DNA from: Symsagittifera roscoffensis
Lineage: Eukaryota; Xenacoelomorpha; Acoela; Convolutidae
Direction of reading: 5' to 3'
DNA: 64,000 nt
Assembly (NCBI RefSeq): GCF_963678635.1
Contig: NC_087062.1
Span: forward strand, 83,162,012-83,226,011
The notes under the pieces were generated by a model that saw nothing but the letters and a program-made list of their open reading frames with translations, had not been told where the DNA came from and did not search any database. A program made the position numbers and the translations under genes. Numbering within the stretch: the first letter of the stretch is position 1; each line of letters starts with the position of its first letter. Below are positions 36,600-46,559 of the stretch, in pieces.

Positions 36600-36810
36600 T
36601 TATAGCGTGTTATACGTATTTATACTAACAATGACCTCATGGCCTACGCAATTATCCTTTTATGGTAATGACATCATACTTTAAATAGAAGTAACTTCAC
36701 CGCCTATGCAATTTTGTTTTTGTGGTAATGACGTCCTTCTATAAATAGAAGTGACGTCACCACCCGTGCAATTTTCATTTTATGGTAATGACGTCATCGC
36801 TTACGTCATT
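36600..36810. promoter_or_regulatory. CArG/CRE/TATA-like array 2
   Basis: Perfect CRE at 36,752 and 36,789, one-mismatch CREs at 36,632, 36,669 and 36,729, a perfect CArG box at 36,656, and TATAAATAG at about 36,740. It keeps the 60-bp phasing of arrays 1 and 3 but is more degenerate. It lies between polymerase copy D (minus) and X copy 3 (plus). Confidence 0.65.
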
Positions 36811-36903
36811 CCTTCGAAATTTTTAGAATTTTCCAGAAAAATTTTCAACTAAGCAGTTTCTAGACATAACTTTGGATCAAACATATAATCATTTTTGAAA
36901 AAC

Positions 36904-37335
36904 GTCAATTAAAAACATTTGAATTTTCTCGAGTTACTCTACAAGAAAAAAGAAAATATTCCGTGTGATTTCCTTATTGATGAAATAGATGTAGATTCTT
37001 ACTTTTTTCAAAACTTTTTGGACGTTTATGTAGTCCAAAATAGAGTTCTCCGAACAAGTAAAGGTCTCTTTAGGGAAACTTACTCAATCAAAGAGTTTAC
37101 TTTTGATCCACATATTACGTATCAAAGCTATCAAGTTACAGCTGAATTACACCTGACTAGAAATGAAACTTTATTTATTTTAGAGAATTTGAAGTTAATA
37201 AAAAAAAGTCGTACGATAATATTTCGTAGACTCTTTTTATTCCCTACCCAGCTCCCAAATTTGTCAAAACTCCTCAGCAAAGTTCTTTATTCCTCAATTT
37301 CTTTAAAGATTTTCAAAGTTCGAAACCTTGCATGA
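36904..37335 (+). pseudogene. Small ORF X, copy 3 (start lost)
   Basis: The ATG seen in other copies is ACG here, and one A is missing just downstream, so the frame opens only at 36,919. The rest matches X closely as far as the FILENLKL codons and then runs on through spacer sequence. A broken copy. Confidence 0.6.
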
Positions 37336-37496
37336 TCAGGTTTGGAATCAGACTTCCAGAGATTTGCTTTGACAAATTCATCAACTTGGAGTTATCCTCT
37401 CAAATCTACAATCTACATCGAAATCAAAGAACTTGAATATCTACTCAAAAATCAGCAATTTCTCATCAATTATATACAAAAAAATCAATTAACTTG

Positions 37497-37590
37497 ATGA
37501 GAAGACTTGCAGAGATGCTACTTTTAGTAATTTTTCTTCGTTTGTTACTTAAATCGGGAAAATTTCTTATATTTAGTATAAATTACTTAA
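37497..37590 (+). pseudogene. TM small-ORF fragment
   Basis: Starts ATGAGAAGACTTGCAGAG like the other copies, but the membrane span carries charged changes (LLRLLLKSGKFLIF). A remnant. Confidence 0.4.
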
Positions 37591-38064
37591 AAGGTTCTCG
37601 TAGATTATTTTGGTATCTAATTTGGACATTTGGAAGTTAAATACCTTATGTCTCCCATTTTCTATCTCCGTATCCACCAAAAAATGTTGACAAGCACTAA
37701 GTTCTTCCTTGAGTTTTCAACATCTTCCCCTTCTTCCTCCACAATCTTGTTCAAGTCCGCTACAGTATCACTGGGTTTCCGTTGTTTTGCTCCATGTTCC
37801 TTTCTCCGATGTTGTTGGAGAGAGCAGTAACTTGGAAATTGTTGTTCGCAAGAAGGATAAATTGTCCACTGCTTCGAACTTGGTTGATCATGCTTCTTCG
37901 CAACATGATAACCCATCTCCTCTTTGCTCTTTGTATAAAAATGACAGTTTGGAGACTTATGTTCCGCCTGCTTTTCACATCTATTTCGATGTCTCATAGC
38001 ATCAGATCTAGTGTATTCATCACCAAATTTCTCACACTTGACTTTCTCGTTTCGGTTAAGGGTT
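37590..38064 (-). pseudogene. Polymerase N-terminal fragment Z9
   Basis: A minus-strand N-terminal fragment with the C2H2 segment (SPNCHFYTKSKEEMGYH) and the SLQQHRRKEH segment in the ORF at 37,662-37,997. The first cysteine of the C2H2 pair has become serine, and the start region is damaged near 38,060. Upstream sequence to 38,240 matches that upstream of Z7. Confidence 0.7.
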
Positions 38065-38239
38065 ATTATCTAAAAAAACTTGGGACTTTGGAAATGTTCC
38101 AAGATTAAAAATTTAAAGTACCAAATGAATGAAAACACTTAATTTTTTCGTTTCGCGAAGTAACGAATTGTAAAATTTAAAGTAAAATTCAATTGACTGT
38201 TTCTGATTGGTAAACAAAATGAATGATTTAACCCAACAA

Positions 38240-38440
38240 ATTAAGCGTATTTATACTAACAATGACGTCATCGCCTACGCAATTATCCTTTTATGGCAAT
38301 GACGTCATTCTTTAAATAGAAGTGACTTCACCGCCTACGCAATTTTCCTTTTATGGTAATGACGTCATTCTATAAAAAGAAGTGACGTCACCACCAACGC
38401 AATTTTCCTTTCATGGTAATGACGTCATCGCCTACGTCAA
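38240..38440. promoter_or_regulatory. CArG/CRE/TATA-like array 3 (best preserved)
   Basis: Perfect TGACGTCA at 38,263, 38,300, 38,360, 38,383 and 38,420. The sites at 38,300, 38,360 and 38,420 are exactly 60 bp apart. Perfect CArG boxes CCTTTTATGG lie at 38,287 and 38,347, and a one-mismatch box at 38,407. Each unit also ends in a GCAATT block. The array is about 100 bases upstream of X copy 4. It resembles a serum-response-plus-cAMP-response composite enhancer; the resemblance rests on consensus alone. Confidence 0.75.
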
Positions 38441-38540
38441 TCTTTCGAAATTTCTAGAATCTTCCAGAAAAATTTTCAACCAATCAGAACTAAGCAGTTT
38501 CTAGACATAACTTTGGATCAAAAATAATCATTTTTGAAAA

Positions 38541-38942
38541 ATGTCAATTGAAAAACCTTTTAACTTCCGCGAGTTACTCTACAAGAAAAAAGAAAAAATT
38601 CCGTGTGATTTCCTTATTGATGAAACAGATGTAGATTCTTACTTTTTTCACAATTTTTGGGACGTTTATGTAGTCCAAAATAGAGTTCTCAGACTAACTA
38701 AAGGTTTCTTTAGGGAAACTTACTCAATCAAAGAGTTTACTTTTGAACCACATATTACGTATCAAAGCTATAAACTTACAGCTGAGTTACACTTGACTAG
38801 AAATGAAACTTTATTTATTTTAGAAAATTTGAAGTTAAAAAAAAGACGTACGATAAAATTTCATATTCTTTTTTTTTCCCTACCCAACTCCCAAATTTGT
38901 CAAAACTCCTCAGCAAAGTTCTTTAATCCTCATTTTATTTAA
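38541..38942 (+). CDS. Small ORF X, copy 4 (133 aa, extended C-terminus)
   Basis: ATG at 38,541. The first 100 residues align with copies 1 and 2 without any indel. A run of A then shifts the ending, so the frame extends through spacer to 38,942 in place of the FEVVR stop. It is directly downstream of the best-preserved regulatory array and upstream of the only full-length TM ORF. This may be the least rearranged version of the gene pair. Function is unknown. Confidence 0.5.
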   Translation: MSIEKPFNFRELLYKKKEKIPCDFLIDETDVDSYFFHNFWDVYVVQNRVLRLTKGFFRETYSIKEFTFEPHITYQSYKLTAELHLTRNETLFILENLKLKKRRTIKFHILFFSLPNSQICQNSSAKFFNPHFI

Positions 38943-39151
38943 AGATTTTCAAAGTTCAAAATCTTGCAGAGATTTGCTTGAAAAGTTCAAAATCTTCCAG
39001 AGATTTGCTTGAAAAATTCATCAACTTTGAGTTATCCTCTCAAATCTACATCAAAATCAACGAACTTGACTATCTACTCAAAAATCAGCAATTTTTTATC
39101 GATTATATACAAAAAAAAAGTTTTTGAATTAACTTGAGAAGACTTGCACAG

Positions 39152-39340
39152 ATGCTACTTTTAGTAATTTTTCTACTTTTGTTACTTATATCGGGAGTAT
39201 TTCTTATTTTTACAGCAAACAACTTTTGGTCATTTGTTTTTGCGATTGCTTTTGTGTATATTTTTTACTTACTTGGAAAATTTAAGTCCTTAAAAGGAAA
39301 ACTTTTGTCTGCTGGGCTACGACAGCTAGAACAAAAATGA
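39152..39340 (+). CDS. TM protein, full length (62 aa, two membrane spans)
   Basis: The frame is open from about 39,134, but the first ATG is at 39,152. The product is 62 residues with one helix at about 2-20 and a second at about 26-42 (NNFWSFVFAIAFVYIFYLL), then a basic tail GKFKSLKGKLL. Other copies in the array stop after the first helix because of a junction at TTATTTTTA. This is a small integral membrane protein of unknown role, probably from the same element as X. The 5' part is colinear with all TM fragments, which argues that it is a real gene unit. Confidence 0.5.
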   Translation: MLLLVIFLLLLLISGVFLIFTANNFWSFVFAIAFVYIFYLLGKFKSLKGKLLSAGLRQLEQK

Positions 39341-39344
39341 ATAT

Positions 39345-39500
39345 TTTTGTGATTGGAAACGACAATGTGTAAAATGGAGCTTTGTTTCCGATTGGACACG
39401 ACTTTTGCCCAAGAATTCCATAAAAGGAAATCTGATTGGTCACGACTACAATTCAAATAAGGAAAATCCATTCTGATTGGTTAAACCCACACATTCGAAT
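39345..39500. promoter_or_regulatory. Repeated CCAAT-box region
   Basis: Four GATTGG (inverted CCAAT) boxes occur in 150 bases: TGATTGGAAACGAC at about 39,350, CGATTGGACACGAC at 39,390, TGATTGGTCACGAC at 39,433 and TGATTGGTTAAAC at 39,474. The first three share the -ACGAC extension. A CArG-like CCATAAAAGG lies at about 39,419. The region sits between the TM gene and the acidic ORF and may be the latter's promoter. Confidence 0.55.
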
Positions 39501-39635
39501 TGAAGGTACCCCTCTTTCTTAACTAAAAATCATTTGATTTTCAACTTAACTACCGTCAACTACCTCCTCTCACAGCTCTAAATACTTTAATTTCAACTTC
39601 CTCTCAACTGGAACATCCCAATCTAAGTCTGGCAC

Positions 39636-40001
39636 ATGGTGGAGGTGATGCGCAGGGATTTCAACGAACATCATATAACGCAAGTACCCATGACAGAGAA
39701 CCAATTTGGAGAAATGCAAATGATGGAGGAAGTGGCTGAGCATGTGGGAATGAACTAACCCGAAACTCCTGACTCTAGATATGTGGCTCAACCATTCGAC
39801 GATTTTCTCTTTCCTTGCGAAGAGAGATCTGTGGACAACCCAATTACCACCGAAGAGGATGAGGGGTTCTCTGAGCCAGGAACTCCAGTCAGCGAACCAC
39901 CAAGACAACCACCGGTGATGGAGGCAAGACCAGATTTGCGCTCCATTGAGAACTTGCAAAAAGTTGAGAACTCAGCTGCGCGACAGCTCTTTGATTTGTA
40001 A
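39636..40001 (+). CDS. Acidic ORF with one internal stop (unknown function)
   Basis: One frame from ATG at 39,636 to TAG/TAA at 40,001 (about 121 codons) is interrupted only by TAA at 39,756. The part after the stop (in-frame from 39,759; first ATG-type start reported at 39,783 is GTG) is acidic and proline-rich: TTEEDEGFSEPGTPVSEPP, then a Q-K-V-E helix-like end. The first part is also acidic. Base composition is clearly less AT-rich than around it, which supports a coding origin. No family is recognised. It could be the next gene of the polymerase-bearing element, or a host gene fragment. The stop could be a recent nonsense mutation. Confidence 0.45.
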
Positions 40002-41615
40002 ATAATTTAGTTGTTGTCCTGTGTTTTGTAATTTAATTTTTATTGCATCTAGTAACTTTATCTTAAAGAGAAAGCAACAAAGAGATAGAAAAAGAGATCA
40101 TAGAAAAATTTGTTAAAAAATTGCAAGGGCAAAGTTTTTGAAAAGTTTGTTAAAAAACTGTTAAAAATCAAACTAATTATGCAATTGGTGAAAACTTTTA
40201 CAAAGCTTTGTTCTATAGATGGCAAAAAAATAAACCAATTTTAACAACATGTAAAAAGTTTCACAACATTTTTTTGCAAACATGATAAAAAATCATTACA
40301 AATTTTGCACATTGGATAATAACTTTACAAACATTTTTGCACCATGCAAGAAATTTCATAAAATTTTTTGAACTTTTTTTGAAAAAATTAAAGAAAATCT
40401 CGCAAATTAAGAAAAATTATAATGAAATAATTTCGCATTTTAAATTAAAATTTTAACAAGATTTTCTGGCACTGTTGAAAATTAAAATTTATGAAATTCT
40501 TTGTTCTAACTTTGATCAATACAAAATTCGTTTTTTGCATGTATATTGATCAAAGTCCTCAGAAAAATAATGTGTTTAGATAGGGAATAGCACTCAGAGT
40601 CATCAATTATGAAAACTTTTTAGCAATAACTTAGCAAGTGTTTTACAATAAAACTTTGCGTTTTTTACAATTGCATAAAAAAATTTGGTTTGTGCATATT
40701 TTTTTTTTAAAATTATGTAAAAAGTTGCATCATGTAAAAAAACTTGTCGAAAAGTTTCGCATTTAGGTTAAAAAATCTTTACAGTATTTCATAATTTTTT
40801 TTCACACTTGTTGAAAAAATCAGAGAAAATCTCGCAAAATAAGAAAAACTAAATTAAATAAATACGCATTTTATCAAAAATGCCATTTTTAACAAGATTT
40901 TCTTGCACTTTTGAAAAACTATATTTTATGAATTTCTTTGTTCTGATTTTGATCAATAAAAAATTCATTTTTTGCATGTATGTTGATCAAAAACATCAGA
41001 AAAACAATGTATTAAATAGGGAATAGTACTCAAAGTCATCAATAATGAAAAACTTTCAGCAAGTATTTAACAAGTTTTTTACAATATAGTATTGCCTTTT
41101 TTGCATTTGCATAAGAAAAAAGAAGTTTGGTTTTGCATGTTTTTTAAAAAATCATGAAAACAGTTGCATCATGCAAAAACTTTCTCGAAAAATTTCGCAT
41201 AACTGATGAAAAAAACCTTTACAATTTTGAACTTGCAAAAATTTTCAAAATTTTTTTTCACACTTGTTGAAAAAATCAAAAAAAAAAACTCGCAAATTAA
41301 GAAAAAATTAATTAATTATATTCGCATTTCAAAGAAAATTGTAACAAAATTTTCTTGCACTGTTAATAATTAAAGTAAAAAAATTTCTGTGTTTTTATTT
41401 TGATCATTAAAAAATTCAGTTTTTGCATGCATATTGATCAAAAATAACAGATAAACAATGTATTAAGATAGGGAATAGCACAATAGCACTCAAAGTCATT
41501 AATTATGGATTTTTCTAAACAATAAAAAAAAATTGGGTTTTTGCAAATATATAAATTTTTAAAAGTATATAAAAAAAGTTGCGTCGTGTAAAAAATTTTC
41601 TTTGTATAACGCATA
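40002..41615. repeat. Diverged tandem repeats of about 440 bp, gene-free
   Basis: Three units are marked by CTCGCAAATTAAGAAAAA at 40,398, 40,832 and 41,287. Each is followed by TTTGATCAATA...TTTTTTGCATG and then TAGGGAATAGCACTC. Spacing is about 434 and 455 bp. Very AT-rich; no gene. Confidence 0.7.
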
Positions 41616-41775
41616 ACTGTTAAATAGTGAATAGTCGTTGAACAAGATTTGACAAGATTTTTATGAAGAAAAAATCACAAAATAAAAAAAAAATGACACG
41701 CTCACTATTTACAGAACCATAACCATCAATAAAACAATCAATTATTTTGAACAAATCAGATTCATATTTTGAGTT

Positions 41776-42270
41776 TTAAACTTTTCGAATTCTGTCTAAA
41801 AATGCTGAGCCCAGAGTTTGCGTAGATGCAAGTTTTTGATTAGAACTTAGATAACGTTTTTCGAACTTTTTCCGAACGAGTCGTTTCCTTGATACGCTTG
41901 GTGTTTTTTCAGCTCCTTTCAATCGTAAATTAAGCTGAACTCCGCAACTAAGCTGATTGAATACTTCCCCACTTGATGTGACAATACTCGAAAACAATCT
42001 ATGTTTGTAAAAAGTGTAAAGACAATCTATTTCTTGACATATGTATTGATAGTTGCCTAATCTCTGAAGAATTTGGCTAAGAGATGTTCCTATTAAAATT
42101 AAATGAAATTTGCAACTTCCCAAGCAACAGAAAAAATCGTGAGTAGACACGTAATAATTTTGGGTGACAAAGTATTTTTCGTAAAAATCGTTGAAAACTG
42201 TAATAAAAAATGATTTATTATTATAATCTGAATAAAAGCTGGGAAGAGCTTGACACATAGCGGCTGCCAT
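41776..42270 (-). CDS. Hypothetical protein, 164 aa
   Basis: ATG at 42,270, stop at 41,776. It starts MAAAMCQALPSFYSDYNNKS, has a cysteine-containing centre (FFCCLGSCKFHL) and a basic C-terminal third (KRLVRKKFEKRYLSS). No domain or signal peptide is recognised. In unit 2 the same frame carries a C-to-G change that makes TGA after codon 98 (at about 43,559), so the duplicate is broken. Whether unit 1 is expressed cannot be judged. Confidence 0.35.
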   Translation of the reverse strand: MAAAMCQALPSFYSDYNNKSFFITVFNDFYEKYFVTQNYYVSTHDFFCCLGSCKFHLILIGTSLSQILQRLGNYQYICQEIDCLYTFYKHRLFSSIVTSSGEVFNQLSCGVQLNLRLKGAEKTPSVSRKRLVRKKFEKRYLSSNQKLASTQTLGSAFLDRIRKV

Positions 42271-42303
42271 TGGGAAAAATGATTTTTGCAGAAAATGGTG
42301 GAT

Positions 42304-42591
42304 TTATATTGTAGTAATAACGCCTACGAAATTTCCATACAGGGAAAATCCTTCCATATTTGACACTACTTCCATATATGGAAACCGCGATGACTCATAC
42401 TGCTTACTTCCATTTTCATTTATCTCAAAATCATTTCTCCTCATCTGATCAGTTTGCTCGCCAAAATGTAGTCGAGAAAAGTTGATAGTCCCAACTATAT
42501 TGAATTTTCGAAAAATCAGAAAAGAATTGGGAGATTTGTTTGGTTCTAAAAATCCTACAAGGGAAAAACATACTTTGAACCGTGCTTTCAA
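42304..42591 (-). CDS. Hypothetical ORF, 95 aa
   Basis: Minus-strand ORF upstream of the 164-aa ORF, start at 42,591. It contains a FRKFNIVGTINFSRLHFG stretch and an YMEVVSNMEGFSLYG end that reflects two near-repeats of TTCCATA in the DNA. It is interrupted in unit 2. No recognised family; weak support. Confidence 0.25.
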   Translation of the reverse strand: MKARFKVCFSLVGFLEPNKSPNSFLIFRKFNIVGTINFSRLHFGEQTDQMRRNDFEINENGSKQYESSRFPYMEVVSNMEGFSLYGNFVGVITTI

Positions 42592-42609
42592 TTATTAAAA
42601 ATAAATAAT

Positions 42610-43004
42610 TTGGGACAATTTGAAAAGTCCCAACAAGTCTATCTTAGTGAAAAAGAAGGAGAAGCAAAATCGGCAATCCGAAAAACCGTTATTCACGATG
42701 CTGAAAATCTTGGACTCGTACTTATATATGGAGCCAAATCTGGTAAAGAATCAACTATGATCAGGAGCTCAACATCTGTAATAGAGTATATGAAATCGCA
42801 ACATACAACATGAGGAGGGTGTGTGTCACAATCAAGAAGAACAAGGTTAACAAACCTCCCTACATTCAGAATCGACTCTTCACTGCAAAAAAAAATGAAG
42901 ACTTGAAGCAAGTTGCATATGTCAACTATACTTTGAATGAATTCAAAGAACTGTCCCAAATATTGGGAGACTTTATGTTTGTTGAAAATTGTAAACCTCA
43001 GTAA
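42610..43004 (+). CDS. Plus-strand protein in two overlapping frames, C-terminus conserved
   Basis: Frame one, 42,610-42,813, ends at TGA. Frame two starts at 42,810 with an ATGA overlap and runs to 43,004, so the protein is split by a -1 shift or an unrecognised short intron. The end reads YVNYTLNEFKELSQILGDFM and then an NCKPQ stop. A separate copy of this ending at 44,980-45,076 differs by five codon changes, four of them silent, which is the pattern of a protein once kept by selection. Frame one contains GAKSGKESTMIRSS, reminiscent of a glycine-rich loop but not a defined motif. No family is recognised. Confidence 0.45.
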
Positions 43005-43200
43005 AGCTTTATGATGTTTTGCATGTTTGGTAATTGAGATATGTTTGGTTCAAAACTATTTTTTCTCACTAAAGTGTATATTTAGAGCTATAATATCTGA
43101 GGAAAAGTCAGACAAAACATACAATTTAATCGAAATTGACATAAAAAACTAACCAATTAACAAATGATTTTCCAGTATTTGTTTATGAAATTACAGATAA

Positions 43201-44786
43201 ACTGTTAAATAGTGAATAGTCGTTGAACAAGATTTGACAGGATTTTTATGAAGAAAAAATCGAAAATTAAAAAAAAAATGACACGCTCACTATTTACAGA
43301 ACCATAACCATGAATAAAACAATCAATTACTTTGAACAAATCAGATTCATATTTTGAGTTTTAAACTTTTCGAATTCTGTCTAAAAATGCTGAGCCCAGA
43401 GTTTGCGTAGATGCAAGTTTTTGATTAGAACTTAGATAACGTTTTTTGAACTTTTTCCGAACGAGTCGTTTCCTTGATACGCTTGGTGTTTTTTCAGCTC
43501 CTTTCAATCGTAAATTAAGCTGAACTCCGCAACTAAGCTGATTGAATACTTCCCCACTTCATGTGACAATACTCGAAAACAATCTATGTTTGTACAAAGT
43601 GTAAAGACAATCTATTTCTTGACATATGTATTGATAGTTGCCTAATCTCTGAAGAATTTGGCTAAGAGATGTTCCTATTAAAATTAAATGAAATTTGCAA
43701 CTTCCCAAGGAACAGAAAAAATCGTGAGTAGACACGTAATAATCTTGGGTGACAAAGTATTTTTCGTAAAAATCGTTGAAAACTGTAATAAAAAATGATT
43801 TATTATTATAATCTGAATAAAAGCTGGGAAGAGCTTGACACATAGCGACTGCCATTGGGAAAAATGATTTTTGCAGAAAATGATGGATTTATATTGTAGT
43901 AATAACGCCTACGAAATTTCCATACAGGGAAAATCCTTCCATATTTGACACTACTTCCATATATGGAAACCGCGATGACTCATACTGCTTACTTCCATTT
44001 TCATTTATCTCAAAATCATTTCTCCTCATCTGATCAGTTTGCTCGTCAAAATGTAGTCGAGAAAAGTTGATAGTCCCAACTATATTGAATTTTCAAAAAA
44101 TCAAAAAAGAATTGGGAGATTTGTATGGTTCTAAAAATCCTACAAGGGAAAAACATACTTTGAACCGTGCTTTCAACTATTAAAAAAATAAAGAATTTGG
44201 GACAATTTGAAAAGTCCCAACAAGTCTATCTTAGTAAAAAAGAAGGAGAAGCAAAATCGGAAATCCGAAAAAAAGGTTATTCACGATGCTGAAAATCTTG
44301 GACTCGTACTTATATATGGAGCCAAATCTGGTAAAGAATCAACTATGATCAGGAGCTCAACATCTGTAATAGAGTATATGAAATCGCAACATACAACATG
44401 AGGAGGGTGTGTGTCACAATCAAGAAGAACAAGGTTAACAAACCTCCCTACATTCAGAATCGACTCTTCACTGCAAAAAAAATGAAGACTTGAAGCAAGT
44501 TGCATATGTCAACTATACTTTGAATGAATTCAAAGAGCTGTCCCAAATATTGGGAGACTTTATGTTTGTTGAAAATTGTAAACCTCAGTAAAGCTTTATG
44601 ATGTTTTGCATGTTTGGTAATTGAGATATGTTTGGTTCAAAACTATTTTTTCTCACTAAAGTGTATATTTAGAGCTATAATATCTGAGGAAAAGTCAGAC
44701 AAAACATACAATTTAATCGAAATTGACATAAAAAACTAACCAATTAACAAATGATTTTCCAGTATTTGTTTATGAAATTACAGATA
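43201..44786. repeat. 1,585-bp tandem duplication, unit 2 (decayed ORFs)
   Basis: Copy of unit 1. The minus ORF (ATG at 43,855) stops at 43,559 after 98 codons. The plus ORF (about 44,200-44,590) has indels near 44,205 and 44,270, plus a one-base deletion near 44,480 that ends frame two early. Sequence after 44,786 is unrelated to the start of unit 1. Confidence 0.85.
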
Positions 44787-44974
44787 AATTTATTTAATAA
44801 CTGTTTTCATCGAAATTTAGCTAAATTTTGCCTCAATTTAAGAAAAATACAAACAAGAATGTATATTTAGTTGAAAACATTATCATTATTTTTTTAAGAT
44901 TTTTTAAATTTCATTGGTTTTTTTTCAATTTTTTTCTGCCTTAATTTGAGGTTGTATTGGCTACAATACAAACA

Positions 44975-45080
44975 AGGAAACAAGTTGCCTATGTCAACTA
45001 TACTTTGAACGAATTCAAAGAACTGTCCCAAATTTTGGGAGATTTTATGTTTGTTGATAATTGTAAACCTCAGTAATGCT
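44975..45080 (+). pseudogene. Third, isolated copy of the conserved C-terminus
   Basis: Matches the last 32 codons of the plus ORF (QVAYVNYTLNEFKELS ... NCKPQ stop) and about 60 bases of 3' flank. Changes: GCA to GCC, AAT to AAC, ATA to ATT and GAC to GAT are silent; GAA to GAT changes E to D. No upstream exon can be seen next to it. Confidence 0.6.
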
Positions 45081-46559
45081 TTGTGATGTTTTGTATGTTT
45101 GTTAATTGAAACATTGTTGGTTCACTACTAATTTTTTTCACTTATGTGCTCAGCAGTTTTTATACACATTCCAAGAGAAGGTAAAATTATTATTTTTTAA
45201 ATTAAAAACATAGAAGTTACAATGAAAATTAATTTTTACTGAGTCTGAAATACAATTGTGATGAATTTGAAAATTCTAGTGAGAATTATGCAGTTTTTTC
45301 ATCAAAATTCTTGATTTGTCATTTTTTTGATTCAAAGGTTTTGATTGACAATACAGACAGCAAAAATCGAGTTCAAATTGTCGTGAAATTTTCCATGGAA
45401 ATCGATCCAAAAATCCTTAATGAACAGTAAAAGCTCCATTGGTTGCAAGCTTGCGGAGACTTTTGTTGCAATAAACTTGTAGTAAAAGTGTATAACATAC
45501 GCTAATGAGTTGTTAAGTGTTCATTTAAAAACTGTAAAAAAAAGACTGGATATTTGTAAAACATCGACTAATTGAAAGGTTTTGTTTAGTTACTATTTTA
45601 AAGTTTTCCTTGTTTTGTGCTTGTAAAAGTGTTCATAGAGTAGAGCGTTTTTAAACAGATAATGGGGTTTGACTTTTTAAGAATTATGGTTTTCTATTGT
45701 TTTTTTTTTTGATGATTTCAGAAAATAAATTGATAACTGATCTGGAAAAAATGAAATAATGTATGTTTTAGCTAAAATTTGAAAACTTCAAGATAATGAT
45801 ATACATCATTCTCAACTAAAAACTTACTCTTAGAGAGAAATTCAGATTTGAGACAGCAATATACAGTTATCAGGTTGAGAAAATCATTTAAAGACTTTTG
45901 GCAAAGGATTTATGGTATTAATTCTGCTTCGGATTGTTCAATTGATACTATTTTCCTCCTAAATTCTCCAGTTGACTAAATTTTCTTGTAAAGTGTGTTC
46001 AATAGCGAAAACATGTATTAAACAGAAAGCAAGAATAACCTTAAAACATCGAAAAATTCTACGGAAAATCATGAAAATTATGTTGCAGAAGCAACAGAGA
46101 GATAATCATCAGTTATGAAGAAGATTTTGTTGAATTTGAGCCAATGTCGAATAAAAAATTTTAGTAAAAATTTATCCCAATTTTAGTCAATTTTAGCAGT
46201 TAACTGTTCATTTTTTATCAATGATCTCAAATTAATAATTATTAACATGAAAAATTTCTCACAAGTTGTAATTTTTGTACAAATTTGGGCAAATCATTGA
46301 GAAAAAAAATTGAGGAGGAGTTGAATCATGGAGTTTGATCTAAAAATTTCATAGAAAATCGCTCTTAATGTTCATTTGAATTGAGTTTCCTATTAAAATT
46401 TTCCCTGAACTGGACAAAAAAACCAGTTAATTACCAATATAGAAGGTTCAAAATGGAAAATTTGGGGTAAATTTGATTAATTTTTAATTTATTTTCTCGA
46501 AAATTACGATTAATTTCACTATTTTCCGGAAATTTCAATATTGATTCTGCTATTATTAG
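45081..46559. other. Gene-free AT-rich stretch
   Basis: Nearly 1.5 kb of AT-rich DNA with no supported ORF, no internal repeat that I could see and no copy elsewhere in the window. Confidence 0.5.

Larger units (their letters stand above)
41616..43200. repeat. 1,585-bp tandem duplication, unit 1
   Basis: Starts ACTGTTAAATAGTGAATAGTC. The same phrase at 43,201 starts unit 2, giving a period of 1,585 bp. The units are nearly identical with scattered substitutions and a few single-base indels. Unit 1 is the less damaged one for both of its ORF groups. Confidence 0.9.

Noticed and set aside
28440-38440. CRISPR-like array interpretation of the 60-bp repeats
   Set aside because: Units are contiguous, without unique spacers, in a eukaryotic genome. 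The sequence is made of promoter-type motifs.
12996-40001. Polinton terminal inverted repeats with 6-bp target duplications
   Set aside because: I looked for long terminal inverted repeats flanking any polymerase copy. Only the R4 inversion was found, and it does not fit known Polinton ends.
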